Positions 36,320 to 45,672 of a DNA stretch of 64,000 nt are shown in pieces. Position 1 is the stretch's first letter; the number at the start of each line of letters is the position of its first letter. Source of the DNA: Bacteroidia bacterium (GTDB taxonomy: Bacteria; Bacteroidota; Bacteroidia; 2-12-FULL-35-15); assembly GCA_030654175.1 (NCBI GenBank), contig JAURXZ010000024.1, positions 186,001-250,000 on the forward strand, in the 5' to 3' direction. The position numbers and the translations under genes are program-made. The notes under the pieces are model-generated. The model saw only the letters and a list, made by a program, of their open reading frames with translations. It was not told the DNA's origin and did not search any database.

Positions 36320-37600
36320 CTAATATTTTCCTTTTGCTTTAATACCAAATTCAACCTTCTTCAAAGCAGTGATATAAGCTGCAATTCGCATAGTTGATTT
36401 ATATTGCTGCATATTGTTCCATACATGTTCAAAAGCTTCGTTCATAGAAGTATCATGTTTGGAATTCACTTCTTCTTCTGTCCAATAGTGTCCGTAACTG
36501 TTTTGTACCCACTCAAAGTAAGATACAGTAACACCACCGCTATTGGCCAAAATATCAGGAACTACTATAATTCCTTTTTCTTGTAAAACATTATCTGCTG
36601 CAGGAACCGTAGGGCCATTTGCACCTTCAATAATCAGTTTTGCTTTGATGTTTGCTGCGATCTCTTCAGTGATTACATTCTGCAAAGCTGCAGGAACTAA
36701 TATATCAACATTGGCGGTTAAAAGCTCTATGTTTTTGATTTCAACACCACCCGTAAATCCTTTTAATGTATTATTGTTTTCTTTCGCAAAACGTATTGCA
36801 GCTTGTATGTCAATTCCTTTTTCGTTCCAAAGTGTTGCAGTATGATCACCAATAGCACATACTCTAATTCCGCTTTGACTCAATAAACGTGCAGCATTTA
36901 AACCAACATTACCAAAACCTTGTACAGCAGCAGTAACTTTTTTAGGATCTAAATTCATTTTCTTTAAAGCAGCCAAAGTTGCTACCATTACACCACGTCC
37001 TGTTGCGGTTTCGCGACCTAAAGAGCCACCAATACCAACAGGCTTGCCAGTTACAACTCCCGGAAAATTACCACGATAAACTTTATTGTAAGCATCCACT
37101 ATCCAGGCCATTTCACGTGCACCTGTTCCCATATCAGGAGCTGGAATATCTTTATCCGGACCAAATACATCAGCCAATGCAACTGTATATGCCTTTGTTA
37201 AGCGCTCTAATTCTCCAACACTCATATTGCGAGGATCACACTTAATACCGCCTTTTGCACCACCGTATGGTAAATTAGCTACAGCACACTTAAATGTCAT
37301 CCATGCTGAAAGGGCTTTTACTTCGTCATCACACACATCCATGCCATAACGTATTCCACCTTTTGATGGCCCTAAAATTGTTGAATGAATTGTTCTAAAA
37401 CCTTCGAAAACTTCAATCTTTCCATTATCCATGATAATTGGAAGAGAAACCTTTACTTGTTTTTGAGGACTTCTTAATACAATAGCGACTTCTTCTGATA
37501 AACCATAAATTTTTGCTGCAATATCAAGTCTGGCTAATACTGCATCAAACATACTACCTTCATGGTGTTCAACTTTTGTGGCGTTTGTTTTTGTTGTCAT
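36320..37600 (-). CDS. gdhA: Glu/Leu/Phe/Val dehydrogenase (glutamate dehydrogenase)
   Basis: An NAD(P)-dependent amino-acid dehydrogenase (426 residues), most likely interconverting glutamate and 2-oxoglutarate plus ammonia. The catalytic lysine motif is PYGGAKGGIKCDP, preceded by GPSKGGIRYGMDV; PAPDMGTGAREMAWIVDAY follows, and the Rossmann motif is VQGFGNVGLNAARLL. The first 14 codons of the longer frame are ignored: ATG 37600 (MTTKTNATKVEHHEG) fits the family. It is monocistronic, with a 647-bp gap on its 5' side. Dinucleotide preference (NAD or NADP) is not decided. Confidence 0.92.
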   Translation of the reverse strand: MTTKTNATKVEHHEGSMFDAVLARLDIAAKIYGLSEEVAIVLRSPQKQVKVSLPIIMDNGKIEVFEGFRTIHSTILGPSKGGIRYGMDVCDDEVKALSAWMTFKCAVANLPYGGAKGGIKCDPRNMSVGELERLTKAYTVALADVFGPDKDIPAPDMGTGAREMAWIVDAYNKVYRGNFPGVVTGKPVGIGGSLGRETATGRGVMVATLAALKKMNLDPKKVTAAVQGFGNVGLNAARLLSQSGIRVCAIGDHTATLWNEKGIDIQAAIRFAKENNNTLKGFTGGVEIKNIELLTANVDILVPAALQNVITEEIAANIKAKLIIEGANGPTVPAADNVLQEKGIIVVPDILANSGGVTVSYFEWVQNSYGHYWTEEEVNSKHDTSMNEAFEHVWNNMQQYKSTMRIAAYITALKKVEFGIKAKGKY

Positions 37601-38247
37601 ATTTTTATGTTTAGTTTCTTCTCTATTCTTTTGGAGAAACATGTTTAGGACAGCGAAATTACTAAAAATTACAGACCAAGAAAAAACAAATGATTAAAAA
37701 AAAGCCTTGTATTCCTTAAAATGATTGATTTCTCATATAATTGCCGATCCAAAAACCATGACTAAAAATAATTTATGTATACATCTCCTTGTCAATGAGC
37801 ACTCTATTTTTTTTAAATGTTTTTAATCACTTTTTACTCTTATAATTTATTTGCCCCCTTGTGGTTACTAAATCGTGTCTTTTTTGCTGATATGTTAAAT
37901 TTTTGCAAAATTCTGTGACGAAAGTGCCAAAAATTGCGACAATGTTCTAACTTTGAACGTCCAATGAGTCAAAAAAATTCGTAATTTGCTAAATCTAAAA
38001 CAATAGCTTATTCGAAATTGAGTTTTTTAAAGCCATTTGTTAGGCTGAAAAGCCCTGAAAATAAAGTGTTATAATTAAAATTTACTGACTATAAAAACCA
38101 ACTATTAAACCCTGAACAAAATTTATTATATCTATTATTTCACAATCAAAAATAGATGAAACCATAATTTTTAATCATTCAAATGGGCCAAATAACTAAA
38201 CAGTATCTTTTTTTTATTTGAAGATGATACATTCAAAAAAATAGAAC
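37601..38247. other. Divergent intergenic region between gdhA and the PAS kinase
   Basis: 647 bp without a supportable gene. One plus-strand TAACTTTG (37948-37955) fits the -7 consensus but lies 292 bp before the kinase start, with no TTG at a good distance; if used, it gives a long leader. The rest is plain AT-rich sequence with no strong hairpin. Confidence 0.45.
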
Positions 38248-41200
38248 ATGAAATTGAGTAATCCATTAAAATACGCTATTGCTACGCTATTGGCTGGCAC
38301 GTTGATTTTATTTTTAGTTATTTATGTAGAACAAAAAACCATAGCCGTAGGCAACGAAAACACTCCCCTTCTTGCATTGGTAGAACACATAAAAAACAAA
38401 TCCAAAAGTGCACATATTTGGTTTGAAAAAGCCATGAGGAGAGACAAAAACACGGTTTTTGAAAAAGATATGTATGCAAGCCTGGATTCTACAGTCCAAC
38501 TATTTAATAAGGTGCTGGAAGGGGGAGAAACAGAGCTTGGTGTTTTCCATAAATCAACAAATCTGGAAATCAATAATACTCTAAAGCAATTACTATTAAA
38601 CAGTGAGGATCTTAAACAATTGGCAGAACAGAGAATGCTGTTAATAATGAAGTCTGCTTCCAACAAAAGAAAAGGTAAGGGCGCTAAAAAAATTGTTGTG
38701 GCAAAAGGAGAAGAAGTTGGCGGGGCTTTAGATCAGGCGTTTGACGCCTCCTACGAAAAACTACAGGGTAATTATGAAGGTCTTGCTACACTTGTTAAAA
38801 TGAAAATAGTGCAAGACAACGGTGTTCTTAATGATCTTTTTTGGGTGTCCGTTTTTCTTATCATTGTAGTTTTTGGTTTTTTTAGTTTTCTTTTATACAA
38901 AATATCAAACAATGAAAGGCTGGCGGGTAATGCATTAATGGTGAGTGAGAAGCGCTTCCGCACCATTTTTGAAGAAGCCCCTTTAGGTATTGCCCTGATA
39001 GACCCTGTTACAGGAATAATTCATGAAATAAACCCCAAATACTCCGAAATTATTGGCCGTAGTAAAGAGGAAATGAATAATGTTGATTGGATGACCATTA
39101 CTCACCCTGATGATATACTGGAAGGTGTTGCACAAAAGGCGCTAATGAGCGAGCATAAATTAAAATCTTTTAAAATGTCTAAAAGGTACATTCATTCTGA
39201 TGGATCTACCGTTTGGGGAGATGTATCTATCGCCTCAATTGAAACGGGCGATAAATCACAACACCTTCAATTGTGCATGGTGGAAGATATAACCGAACAA
39301 AAAAGGATAGAAGATGCGTTAAAAATTTCTGAAAATGAATTGCGTGGAATGTTTGCATGTATGGATGACTTGATTTTTGAATTGAGTGACGAAGGAGTGT
39401 ACTTAAAAATTGCTCCTACCAACCCCTCCCTACTTTTTAAACCAGCCGACACACTTTTGGGAAAACGATTGAATGAAATTTTTCCAAAAAAAGAAGCAGA
39501 ATGGTTTATTTCAAAAATACTTCAAACATTGAAGGAAAAGAAAAACATAAATATGGAATATACCCTTCCTATTGATGACAAAGAAATTACATTCGAAGCA
39601 ACCATTTCACCGCTGACGGAGAAATCAGTGCTTTGTATTGCACGTGACATTACAGCCCGCAAACATGCGGAAGAGGAAATTATCAAAAGCCAAGTAAATT
39701 TTGAGAATGCACAAAAACTTGCAAAGATCGGAAGCTGGGAATTTAACCTCCTCACCTCTGAGTTGGTTTGGTCCAAAGAACTGTATCGGATTTTTGAATT
39801 AGAAGGGCACCCTGCTGAAGGCCTTTACGAATCGTACAGAAATAAATTTCACCCTGATGATTTAATACTATTAGACAATGCTACTCACGATGCTATTCAA
39901 AATAAGCTCGGATATAATTTTGAACATAGGATATTGGATAATGGAAAAAACATAATTTATCTTTCTTGTATTGGCGAAGTAATAAAAAATGATGAGGGTA
40001 AGCTAATTGCCTTAAAAGGAACCTGCCAAGACATTACCACCCGAAAAAAGATGGAAAATCTGTTAAAGGAGACGGAACAAAACGCCTTGCTGGTAAGACA
40101 TGCCGCACAAGTACCTGGAATTGTTTATCAATATCAAATTTACCCTGACGGAAGTTTTGTGTTTCCTTTTGTAAGTGAAGGGGTAATGGATCTTTGTGAG
40201 CTTAGCGCTGAAGAAGTTATGCAAGACGGGGCTAAGTTATTTAATTGTGTTCATCCGGATGATATAGAAGGGCTTATGTTGTCAATCAATGAGTCTCTAA
40301 AAACATTAAATAACTGGAAATATGAATACAGAGTAAATTTACCTAAAAAAGGAACAAGGTGGATAAAGGGAAACTCTAAACCGGAGAAACTATCGGATGG
40401 AAGCACATTATGGCATGGATACCTTATAGACATTACCGAATCAAAAGAGGCAAAAGAAGCTTTACAAATAAGCAAAGATAAGCAGGAAGCCGTTTTTAAT
40501 GGCTCCAATGATGCTATAATGCTGTTAACACGAAAAGGATTTTTCGATTGCAATCCAAAAACATTGGAAATGTTTGGACTGGCAGACCGAAAAGAGTTTA
40601 TAGAAAGTCATCCTTCCGACTCCTCACCTGCCTTTCAGCCTGATGGCCAAGAATCTTTAACTAAATCGAATGCGATGATCGAAATTGCTTTTGAAAAAGG
40701 CGTCAACCGGTTTGAATGGGTGCATCAGCGAAAAAATGGAGAAAAGTTCCCCGCTGAGGTTTTACTTTCAGCTTTCAATTATGGTAATGAACGTGTTTTA
40801 CAGGCCACGGTTCATGATATCACAGAGCGAAAGCTGGTAGAGAAAAGACTATTAGAATTCAAGCACTTTTTTAACAATAGCGCAGACTTTGCATGCATTG
40901 CAAATACCAACGGATATTTTGAAACGGTAAACCAGAATTTTGAAAAAGTATTGGGCTATTCGGAAAAAGAATTACTTGAAAATCAATTTTTGAGTTTCGT
41001 ACACCCCGATGATATTGATTCAACACTAAGTGAGATTGCGAAACTGAAAACAGGGTCTCTCACCACACAATTTGTGAACAGGTACAGAAAAAAAGATGGA
41101 AGCTATTTGTGGTTTTCATGGAACACAACCCCTAATTCCGACACTGGTAAACTATATGCCATTGCCAGAGACATTACCTATCAAAAAAGAGCCGAAGAAA

Positions 41201-42240
41201 AAATTAAGAGCAGCGAAGAAAAATACCGTTCGGTAGTTGAAAACGCAGCAGATATGATTATCACTTTTGATAGTAATTACACAATTCAATTTATAAATCA
41301 CTTGCGGCCAGGGTCTCCTACAGATCAGGTTATTGGGAAAAGTATTTTTAACCTTATTCCACATGAATATCAGGAACGGGTTAAACAGAAGATAAAAAAA
41401 GTATTCGAAGATAAATTACCACAGAGCTATGAACTGCCGGGGCAACATTTAGATGGCTCCTCTGCGTGGTATTCCACTAATCTGGGTCCTGTATTTTCAG
41501 GTGATGAAGTAAGTGGGATAACATTAATAATACGAGACATTTCCGACAGCAAAAAAGCAGAAGAAAAAATCCAGCAATCGCTGAAAGAAAAAGAAATTCT
41601 TCTGCAAGAGGTTCATCACAGGGTTAAAAACAATCTCCAGATAATATTAAGTATCCTTAATTTGCAGCATGCTCAAATAACCGATAAAAAAACACTCGAT
41701 CTCGTAAGAGACATACGAAGCAGAATAAAGGCCATGTCTTTTATTCACGAGCTTCTTTATCAAACCGATGATTTTTCAAGTATAAATTTTTCAGACTACA
41801 TTACTAATATCACAAACAACCTGATCTATTCCTATACCCAAAACCAAACAATTGATTTAAAGTTGGATGTCGGTGCCATTTTTCTTGATCTGGACAGCGC
41901 CATTCCGTGTGGACTGATAATAAACGAAATAGTAACCAATGCACTGAAATACGCATTTACTGAGCAGGAAAACGGAGAAGTCAGTGTTTCCTTAACTCAA
42001 AAAAATGATTTCATTCAATTAACTATTTCTGATAATGGCAAAGGCCTTCCGTCTAATATCGACTTTAGAAATACAGAATCGTTAGGAATGCAATTAGTAG
42101 TTACACTTGTTCAACAGCTTGGTGGTGAAATAGTGCTTGATAATTCAAACGGGGCAAAATATACCATTACATTTAAAATGATAAATAAGGCTGAATCAGG
42201 CAGTACAAATAATAAAACCCTGGAGATTGAGAACGCTTGA
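38248..42240 (+). CDS. Seven-PAS membrane sensor histidine kinase (HisKA_2)
   Basis: A very large (1330-residue) sensor kinase. A periplasmic helical sensor (about 30-195) lies between two membrane helices (about 8-28 and 196-218). Seven consecutive PAS modules follow, each ending in a DIT-type linker: ITEQKR (~352), ITARKH, ITTRKK, ITESKE, ITERKL, ITYQKR and ISDSKK (~1100). The HisKA_2 phosphoacceptor is in LQEVHHRVKNNLQIILSIL and the HATPase G1 box in SDNGKGLPSN. There is no receiver domain, so it must signal to a separate regulator. The PAS modules probably sense several small ligands or redox states, but no cofactor residues can be assigned. The kinase core resembles the one at 3-842. Confidence 0.93.
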   Translation: MKLSNPLKYAIATLLAGTLILFLVIYVEQKTIAVGNENTPLLALVEHIKNKSKSAHIWFEKAMRRDKNTVFEKDMYASLDSTVQLFNKVLEGGETELGVFHKSTNLEINNTLKQLLLNSEDLKQLAEQRMLLIMKSASNKRKGKGAKKIVVAKGEEVGGALDQAFDASYEKLQGNYEGLATLVKMKIVQDNGVLNDLFWVSVFLIIVVFGFFSFLLYKISNNERLAGNALMVSEKRFRTIFEEAPLGIALIDPVTGIIHEINPKYSEIIGRSKEEMNNVDWMTITHPDDILEGVAQKALMSEHKLKSFKMSKRYIHSDGSTVWGDVSIASIETGDKSQHLQLCMVEDITEQKRIEDALKISENELRGMFACMDDLIFELSDEGVYLKIAPTNPSLLFKPADTLLGKRLNEIFPKKEAEWFISKILQTLKEKKNINMEYTLPIDDKEITFEATISPLTEKSVLCIARDITARKHAEEEIIKSQVNFENAQKLAKIGSWEFNLLTSELVWSKELYRIFELEGHPAEGLYESYRNKFHPDDLILLDNATHDAIQNKLGYNFEHRILDNGKNIIYLSCIGEVIKNDEGKLIALKGTCQDITTRKKMENLLKETEQNALLVRHAAQVPGIVYQYQIYPDGSFVFPFVSEGVMDLCELSAEEVMQDGAKLFNCVHPDDIEGLMLSINESLKTLNNWKYEYRVNLPKKGTRWIKGNSKPEKLSDGSTLWHGYLIDITESKEAKEALQISKDKQEAVFNGSNDAIMLLTRKGFFDCNPKTLEMFGLADRKEFIESHPSDSSPAFQPDGQESLTKSNAMIEIAFEKGVNRFEWVHQRKNGEKFPAEVLLSAFNYGNERVLQATVHDITERKLVEKRLLEFKHFFNNSADFACIANTNGYFETVNQNFEKVLGYSEKELLENQFLSFVHPDDIDSTLSEIAKLKTGSLTTQFVNRYRKKDGSYLWFSWNTTPNSDTGKLYAIARDITYQKRAEEKIKSSEEKYRSVVENAADMIITFDSNYTIQFINHLRPGSPTDQVIGKSIFNLIPHEYQERVKQKIKKVFEDKLPQSYELPGQHLDGSSAWYSTNLGPVFSGDEVSGITLIIRDISDSKKAEEKIQQSLKEKEILLQEVHHRVKNNLQIILSILNLQHAQITDKKTLDLVRDIRSRIKAMSFIHELLYQTDDFSSINFSDYITNITNNLIYSYTQNQTIDLKLDVGAIFLDLDSAIPCGLIINEIVTNALKYAFTEQENGEVSVSLTQKNDFIQLTISDNGKGLPSNIDFRNTESLGMQLVVTLVQQLGGEIVLDNSNGAKYTITFKMINKAESGSTNNKTLEIENA

Positions 42241-42293
42241 TAATGTTATACCAGACCTTGTTTTTTTTAAGAATAGTTGAATGGATGGATAAG

Positions 42294-42326
42294 AAACCTG
42301 ACAGGTTTTCAAAATCTGTTAGGTTT
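42294..42326. repeat. AAACCTGACAGGTTT-type palindrome
   Basis: AAACCTGACAGGTTTT pairs with AAAATCTGTTAGGTTT across the centre with two G·T or mismatched positions. It is one of several unrelated palindromic elements in this gap. Confidence 0.6.
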
Positions 42327-42489
42327 AACTGCCTTTAAAAATAAAATTATTGGATTAATTTGTAACAAGTGTTGGTAATATATTTCACCGTCATCCCGAA
42401 GAGCCACTTTTGGCGATTAGGGATCTTGTTCTTCTGGGTAGGTCTTTTTTATTGAGCCCACTCTCCTTCTGACTATAAAGAAATGGGGT

Positions 42490-42539
42490 GCTTCAGAATA
42501 ACCATGTAAGTAGTTATTTCAAGCAGAATCAAGAAAGTG
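42490..42539. repeat. Decayed REP-like palindrome with transition-only differences
   Basis: The right arm at 42513-42539 aligns over 27 nt with copy 1 (3433-3459) and differs at five positions, every one C-to-T or G-to-A. The left arm (about 42490-42505) is only faintly recognisable and the ability to fold is lost. Confidence 0.6.
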
Positions 42540-42615
42540 TTAAGGATAGGGTCTTCAAACTATTGTGAATATGTTATGGGCAACATTCATCCCCACAGGT
42601 TGAAGCTTTAACAAA

Positions 42616-42652
42616 AAAAAGTCCCGTATCGAAATTCAATACGGGACTTTTT
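42616..42652 (-). terminator. 14-bp hairpin terminator after the DUF4412 gene
   Basis: AAAAAGTCCCGTAT (42616-42629) pairs perfectly with ATACGGGACTTTTT (42639-42652) around a 9-nt loop, with A-runs and T-runs on the outside. It is 17 bp after the stop codon of the minus-strand gene at 42670 and may also stop plus-strand transcripts of the kinase. Confidence 0.85.
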
Positions 42653-42669
42653 AAATAATTGAGATCTGA

Positions 42670-43317
42670 TTATTTCTCAAATTTATTATACCCTTTTGGT
42701 ATGTCGTAAACTGTTTTGTCAACAACCTTTTTGGTGATCTTGGTAACTTCCAAACGACCTGTTTCTTTTCCTCTTAGATCTGTTTGTACAGAAAGCATCG
42801 GGAACATGTTTTTGGTATTTGGGATCTGTAAAAAGTAAACAGAAGCTTTGTCTTTACGATTTAATTGGTGTAACAATTTATCAAAGAAAGCAAATTTTCC
42901 ATCCGCTAACCAATAGGTAATAATTGTGCCCTCTGTATTGTTTGTTACAATATATTCAACACATTTATACCCTTGAAGGTTTTTTACATTTTGCCCTTTT
43001 GTAACGGTACATGTTCCTTTAATTACCGGCTCAGAAGGTGTAGGCTGATCCATATAAAGTTTACGCTCATGATTTAATGACTTCATGGTTTTTGCTTCCA
43101 GGTTCACTAAAAAAGAACCTTCCACTTTTTTTGACCTTCCACCAATTTCGTCAACTCTCACTAAATTCTCTTTTACATAATAAACATAACTGGTAGTGTC
43201 AGTTGCTGTTCCTTTTTTGAATTCGATAACACCTTCGAATGATTGTGACAGAGCGGTTAACGAAAACATCGTTATCATCATAACTCCAGGTACAATTTTT
43301 AAAATCGCTTTTTTCAT
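42670..43317 (-). CDS. Secreted DUF4412-like protein
   Basis: A 215-residue exported protein: signal peptide MKKAILKIVPGVMMITMFSL, followed by FEGVIEFKKGTATDTTSYVY, then LVRVDEIGGRSKKVEGSFLV and LVNLEAKTMKSLNHERKLYM. This matches the Bacteroidota DUF4412 pattern (a lipocalin-like or LolA-like beta-rich fold). No catalytic residues are recognisable; function is unknown, probably an envelope protein. A TATATTTG element 148 bp upstream and a strong terminator downstream make it an independent transcript. Confidence 0.75.
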   Translation of the reverse strand: MKKAILKIVPGVMMITMFSLTALSQSFEGVIEFKKGTATDTTSYVYYVKENLVRVDEIGGRSKKVEGSFLVNLEAKTMKSLNHERKLYMDQPTPSEPVIKGTCTVTKGQNVKNLQGYKCVEYIVTNNTEGTIITYWLADGKFAFFDKLLHQLNRKDKASVYFLQIPNTKNMFPMLSVQTDLRGKETGRLEVTKITKKVVDKTVYDIPKGYNKFEK

Positions 43318-43464
43318 TTGTTCAGTTATTAATATTACGTTTGATTATATTCCTTGTTGGTTAAAACTCTTATTTCTAAGCGTGCTAAAAATACTAAATT
43401 TTAATTGGCCACGAACCCTATTCCAAAACTTGTGCCAAATTTTTATAATGCAACACCTTGGCTA

Positions 43465-43472
43465 CAAATATA
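43465..43472 (-). promoter_or_regulatory. -7 element upstream of the DUF4412 gene
   Basis: TATATTTG on the minus strand, 147 bp before the ATG, implying a leader of about 140 nt. The remainder of the 43318-43613 gap is AT-rich with no other signal. Confidence 0.45.
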
Positions 43473-43613
43473 AAAATTTTTTAGAATATCTGAGGGTTAT
43501 TAAACTTTGTTTAAAAATCAATATATCGATCGGAAAGATAGATATTGGTATTGAGATGTAAGGTATCCGATAAAAAACATTTCAACACTCCAATACTCAT
43601 ATCTCATACCGGT

Positions 43614-45047
43614 TTATTTTCGCTTCAAAAAATCAAACAACAAACGCACACCAACTCCTGTGCCCCCTTTAATACGATAAGCATCTTTTGCCGTTAAAAA
43701 AGCCGGGCCGGCAATATCAAGGTGCATCCATGGATAATCGATGTAACGCGCTAAAAATTTACCTGCTGTGATGCTTCCGGCATAAGAGCCGCCAAGATTT
43801 TTCATATCTGCGATATCCGATTTTATCTGTTCGTCAAAATCATCCCAAAAAGGCATTTCGGCCAATCGTTCAAAAACAGCATTTCCACTTTCTTTTAATT
43901 CATTCTTTGTTTTTTCATCTGCTGTTCCCATCGCTACAATACCCGATGTTCCAATAGCTGCTATTGCCGCGCCTGTGAGTGTTGCCAGGTCAATTACCAA
44001 TTCCGGTTTATATTTTTGTGCATACACCAAAGCATCCGCTAATATCATTCTGCCTTCAGCATCTGCGTTAACCATTTCTACTGTTAAGCCATTGTACATA
44101 GTAATTACATCCCCCGGAACATAAGCGTTACCACCCGGACGATTATCCGTTGCAGGAACAATCCCAATTACATGAACAGGTAATTTTGCTTTTGCAACAG
44201 CGTATAAAGTCCCTCCAACTGCTGCTCCTCCTGCCATATCACATTTCATCATGTCCATACTATTTGGAGTGGGCTTTAAACTCAGTCCGCCCGTATCATA
44301 TACCACGCCTTTGCCGATCAAAACTATTGGATGTTTATTTTTTGCGTTCTTTGGTTTATACTCCATTATTGTGAATGTTGGTGGATCCACACTTCCTAAA
44401 TTAACTGCCAGTAATCCACCCATTTTCATGGATTTTATTTTTGCTTTATCAAATACTTCTACTTTAAAACCGGCTTCTTTACCAAGTTTTTGAAACTCTT
44501 TGGAAAGTTGTGTTGCCGTTAAAAAATTAGCCGGTTCATTAACCAGTGTGCGGCAAAGGCCCGTTGCATCCACAACAATGTTCAATTCATCTGCATCGGT
44601 TTTAGTGATGTTTTTACCAACAATAAAAATTGATCTAAGAGAATACTCCTCTTTCTTTTTGTCTTTTTTATATTTCAAAAATTGATAATTACTCAAGGCA
44701 AGGCCTTCGGCAAACGCTAAAACCTTAGCCGTTTTATTTTCCATGTCTACAATAGTGATGTTCTCTATTTTATAATCAACAACAAGTGAATGCATTGTAT
44801 TTGCTGCTCTGCGAAGCGATTCTAAAGTAAGGTGCTTCTCTTTTTTAACGTCTATCACCTGAATAAAAACATAACGATTGAGTTGATTTATACAAACGAA
44901 AAATTTTTCCTTTTTAGTGATTTCTATTTTAATGAAATCAATTTCAGCTTTGCTCAAGCCATAATTATTAAAACTGCTGTTTTTTTCGCACAACAAAATA
45001 ATACTCTCTGTATTGCTTACTGTAGATTTTTTGGAGATAGTAGTCAT
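43614..45047 (-). CDS. pepA: Leucyl aminopeptidase (M17 family)
   Basis: A cytosolic di-zinc aminopeptidase of 477 residues that releases N-terminal residues from peptides. Catalytic-domain motifs: VLIGKGVVYDTGGLSLKP (first metal and catalytic lysine region), MKCDMAGGAAVGGTLYAVA, and the M17 signature NADAEGRMILADAL, followed by LATLTGAAIAAIGTSG and the C-terminal GGTGVGVRLLFDFL. The N-terminal macro-like domain is present but divergent. VYDTGG replaces the more usual TFDSGG, a conservative change. The start MTTISKKSTVS follows AT-rich sequence with no clear promoter consensus. Confidence 0.93.
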   Translation of the reverse strand: MTTISKKSTVSNTESIILLCEKNSSFNNYGLSKAEIDFIKIEITKKEKFFVCINQLNRYVFIQVIDVKKEKHLTLESLRRAANTMHSLVVDYKIENITIVDMENKTAKVLAFAEGLALSNYQFLKYKKDKKKEEYSLRSIFIVGKNITKTDADELNIVVDATGLCRTLVNEPANFLTATQLSKEFQKLGKEAGFKVEVFDKAKIKSMKMGGLLAVNLGSVDPPTFTIMEYKPKNAKNKHPIVLIGKGVVYDTGGLSLKPTPNSMDMMKCDMAGGAAVGGTLYAVAKAKLPVHVIGIVPATDNRPGGNAYVPGDVITMYNGLTVEMVNADAEGRMILADALVYAQKYKPELVIDLATLTGAAIAAIGTSGIVAMGTADEKTKNELKESGNAVFERLAEMPFWDDFDEQIKSDIADMKNLGGSYAGSITAGKFLARYIDYPWMHLDIAGPAFLTAKDAYRIKGGTGVGVRLLFDFLKRK

Positions 45048-45672
45048 ATAATATTTTTAATTGATAAGCTATAAATGTAATTATTATTTTAATACAAAAG
45101 CATATCAAACAGTTATTACATCAGCATTATACCAATGTAAACTAAATTTTAAATCCGTTTGGCTACAAATAATGGTTGGGCAAAAAGAATGTGCAAAATC
45201 ACTCATTGTACCTTTCGTCATAGTATCAAAAAAATAAAATGAACATCCTGTTTTTAATAGCAGATATTTTATAAATTTGTAAGAGGCTTTATCTTTTTAA
45301 AGAAAACAGGCAGATAGTTGAAAAATAAAAATTTGGCCGGTTACTGAAATTCAGAATAAACATGAACCTTTGTTCTGCCCCGCAATGGTAAGTAAAACAA
45401 ATTAAAAAGCATACGCTCGCGCTGAATTTATGTCAGCATTTCAAGGGCAGTTTGAGGAACTACTGATAAACCACCGGGCAGACAACTCCGGAATAGAAGT
45501 AAGAACTCTTCGTTCATTTATATTGAAACCTTAAATAGTGCCTGAATAAAAACTATCACATTCATTCTGTTTCTTTTTTTCTGTTTTACAATACTTTTAA
45601 ATAAAATTATTACGAATGCCAAAGCGTTTAATTCGTAACCCGATCATATTAGTTTAACCAATTAAACGAAAA
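45048..45672. other. Divergent intergenic region, possible gene remnant
   Basis: 625 bp with no intact gene. One short plus-strand stretch, 45406-45534, encodes about 42 codons of balanced composition (...AEFMSAFQGQFEELLINHR...) ending in TAA, without recognisable homology; it may be a remnant. No exact TAnnTTTG element was found near the hydrolase start at 45673. Confidence 0.4.

Larger units (their letters stand above)
42241..42669. other. Intergenic region with three repeat remnants and a terminator
   Basis: 429 bp between convergent genes. Contents: an AAACCTGACAGGTTT-type palindrome (42294-42326), a degenerate GTCATCCCGAA element (42390-42440), a decayed REP-like element (42490-42539) and the terminator at 42616-42652. 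No gene-like ORF. Confidence 0.6.

Noticed and set aside
43196-43561. 121-codon plus-strand ORF over the DUF4412 start
   Set aside because: Overlaps the start and promoter region of a better-supported gene and has no protein-like features.
45406-45534. 42-codon open stretch of balanced composition
   Set aside because: Too short and unrecognised to call a gene or pseudogene; noted only in the gap description.
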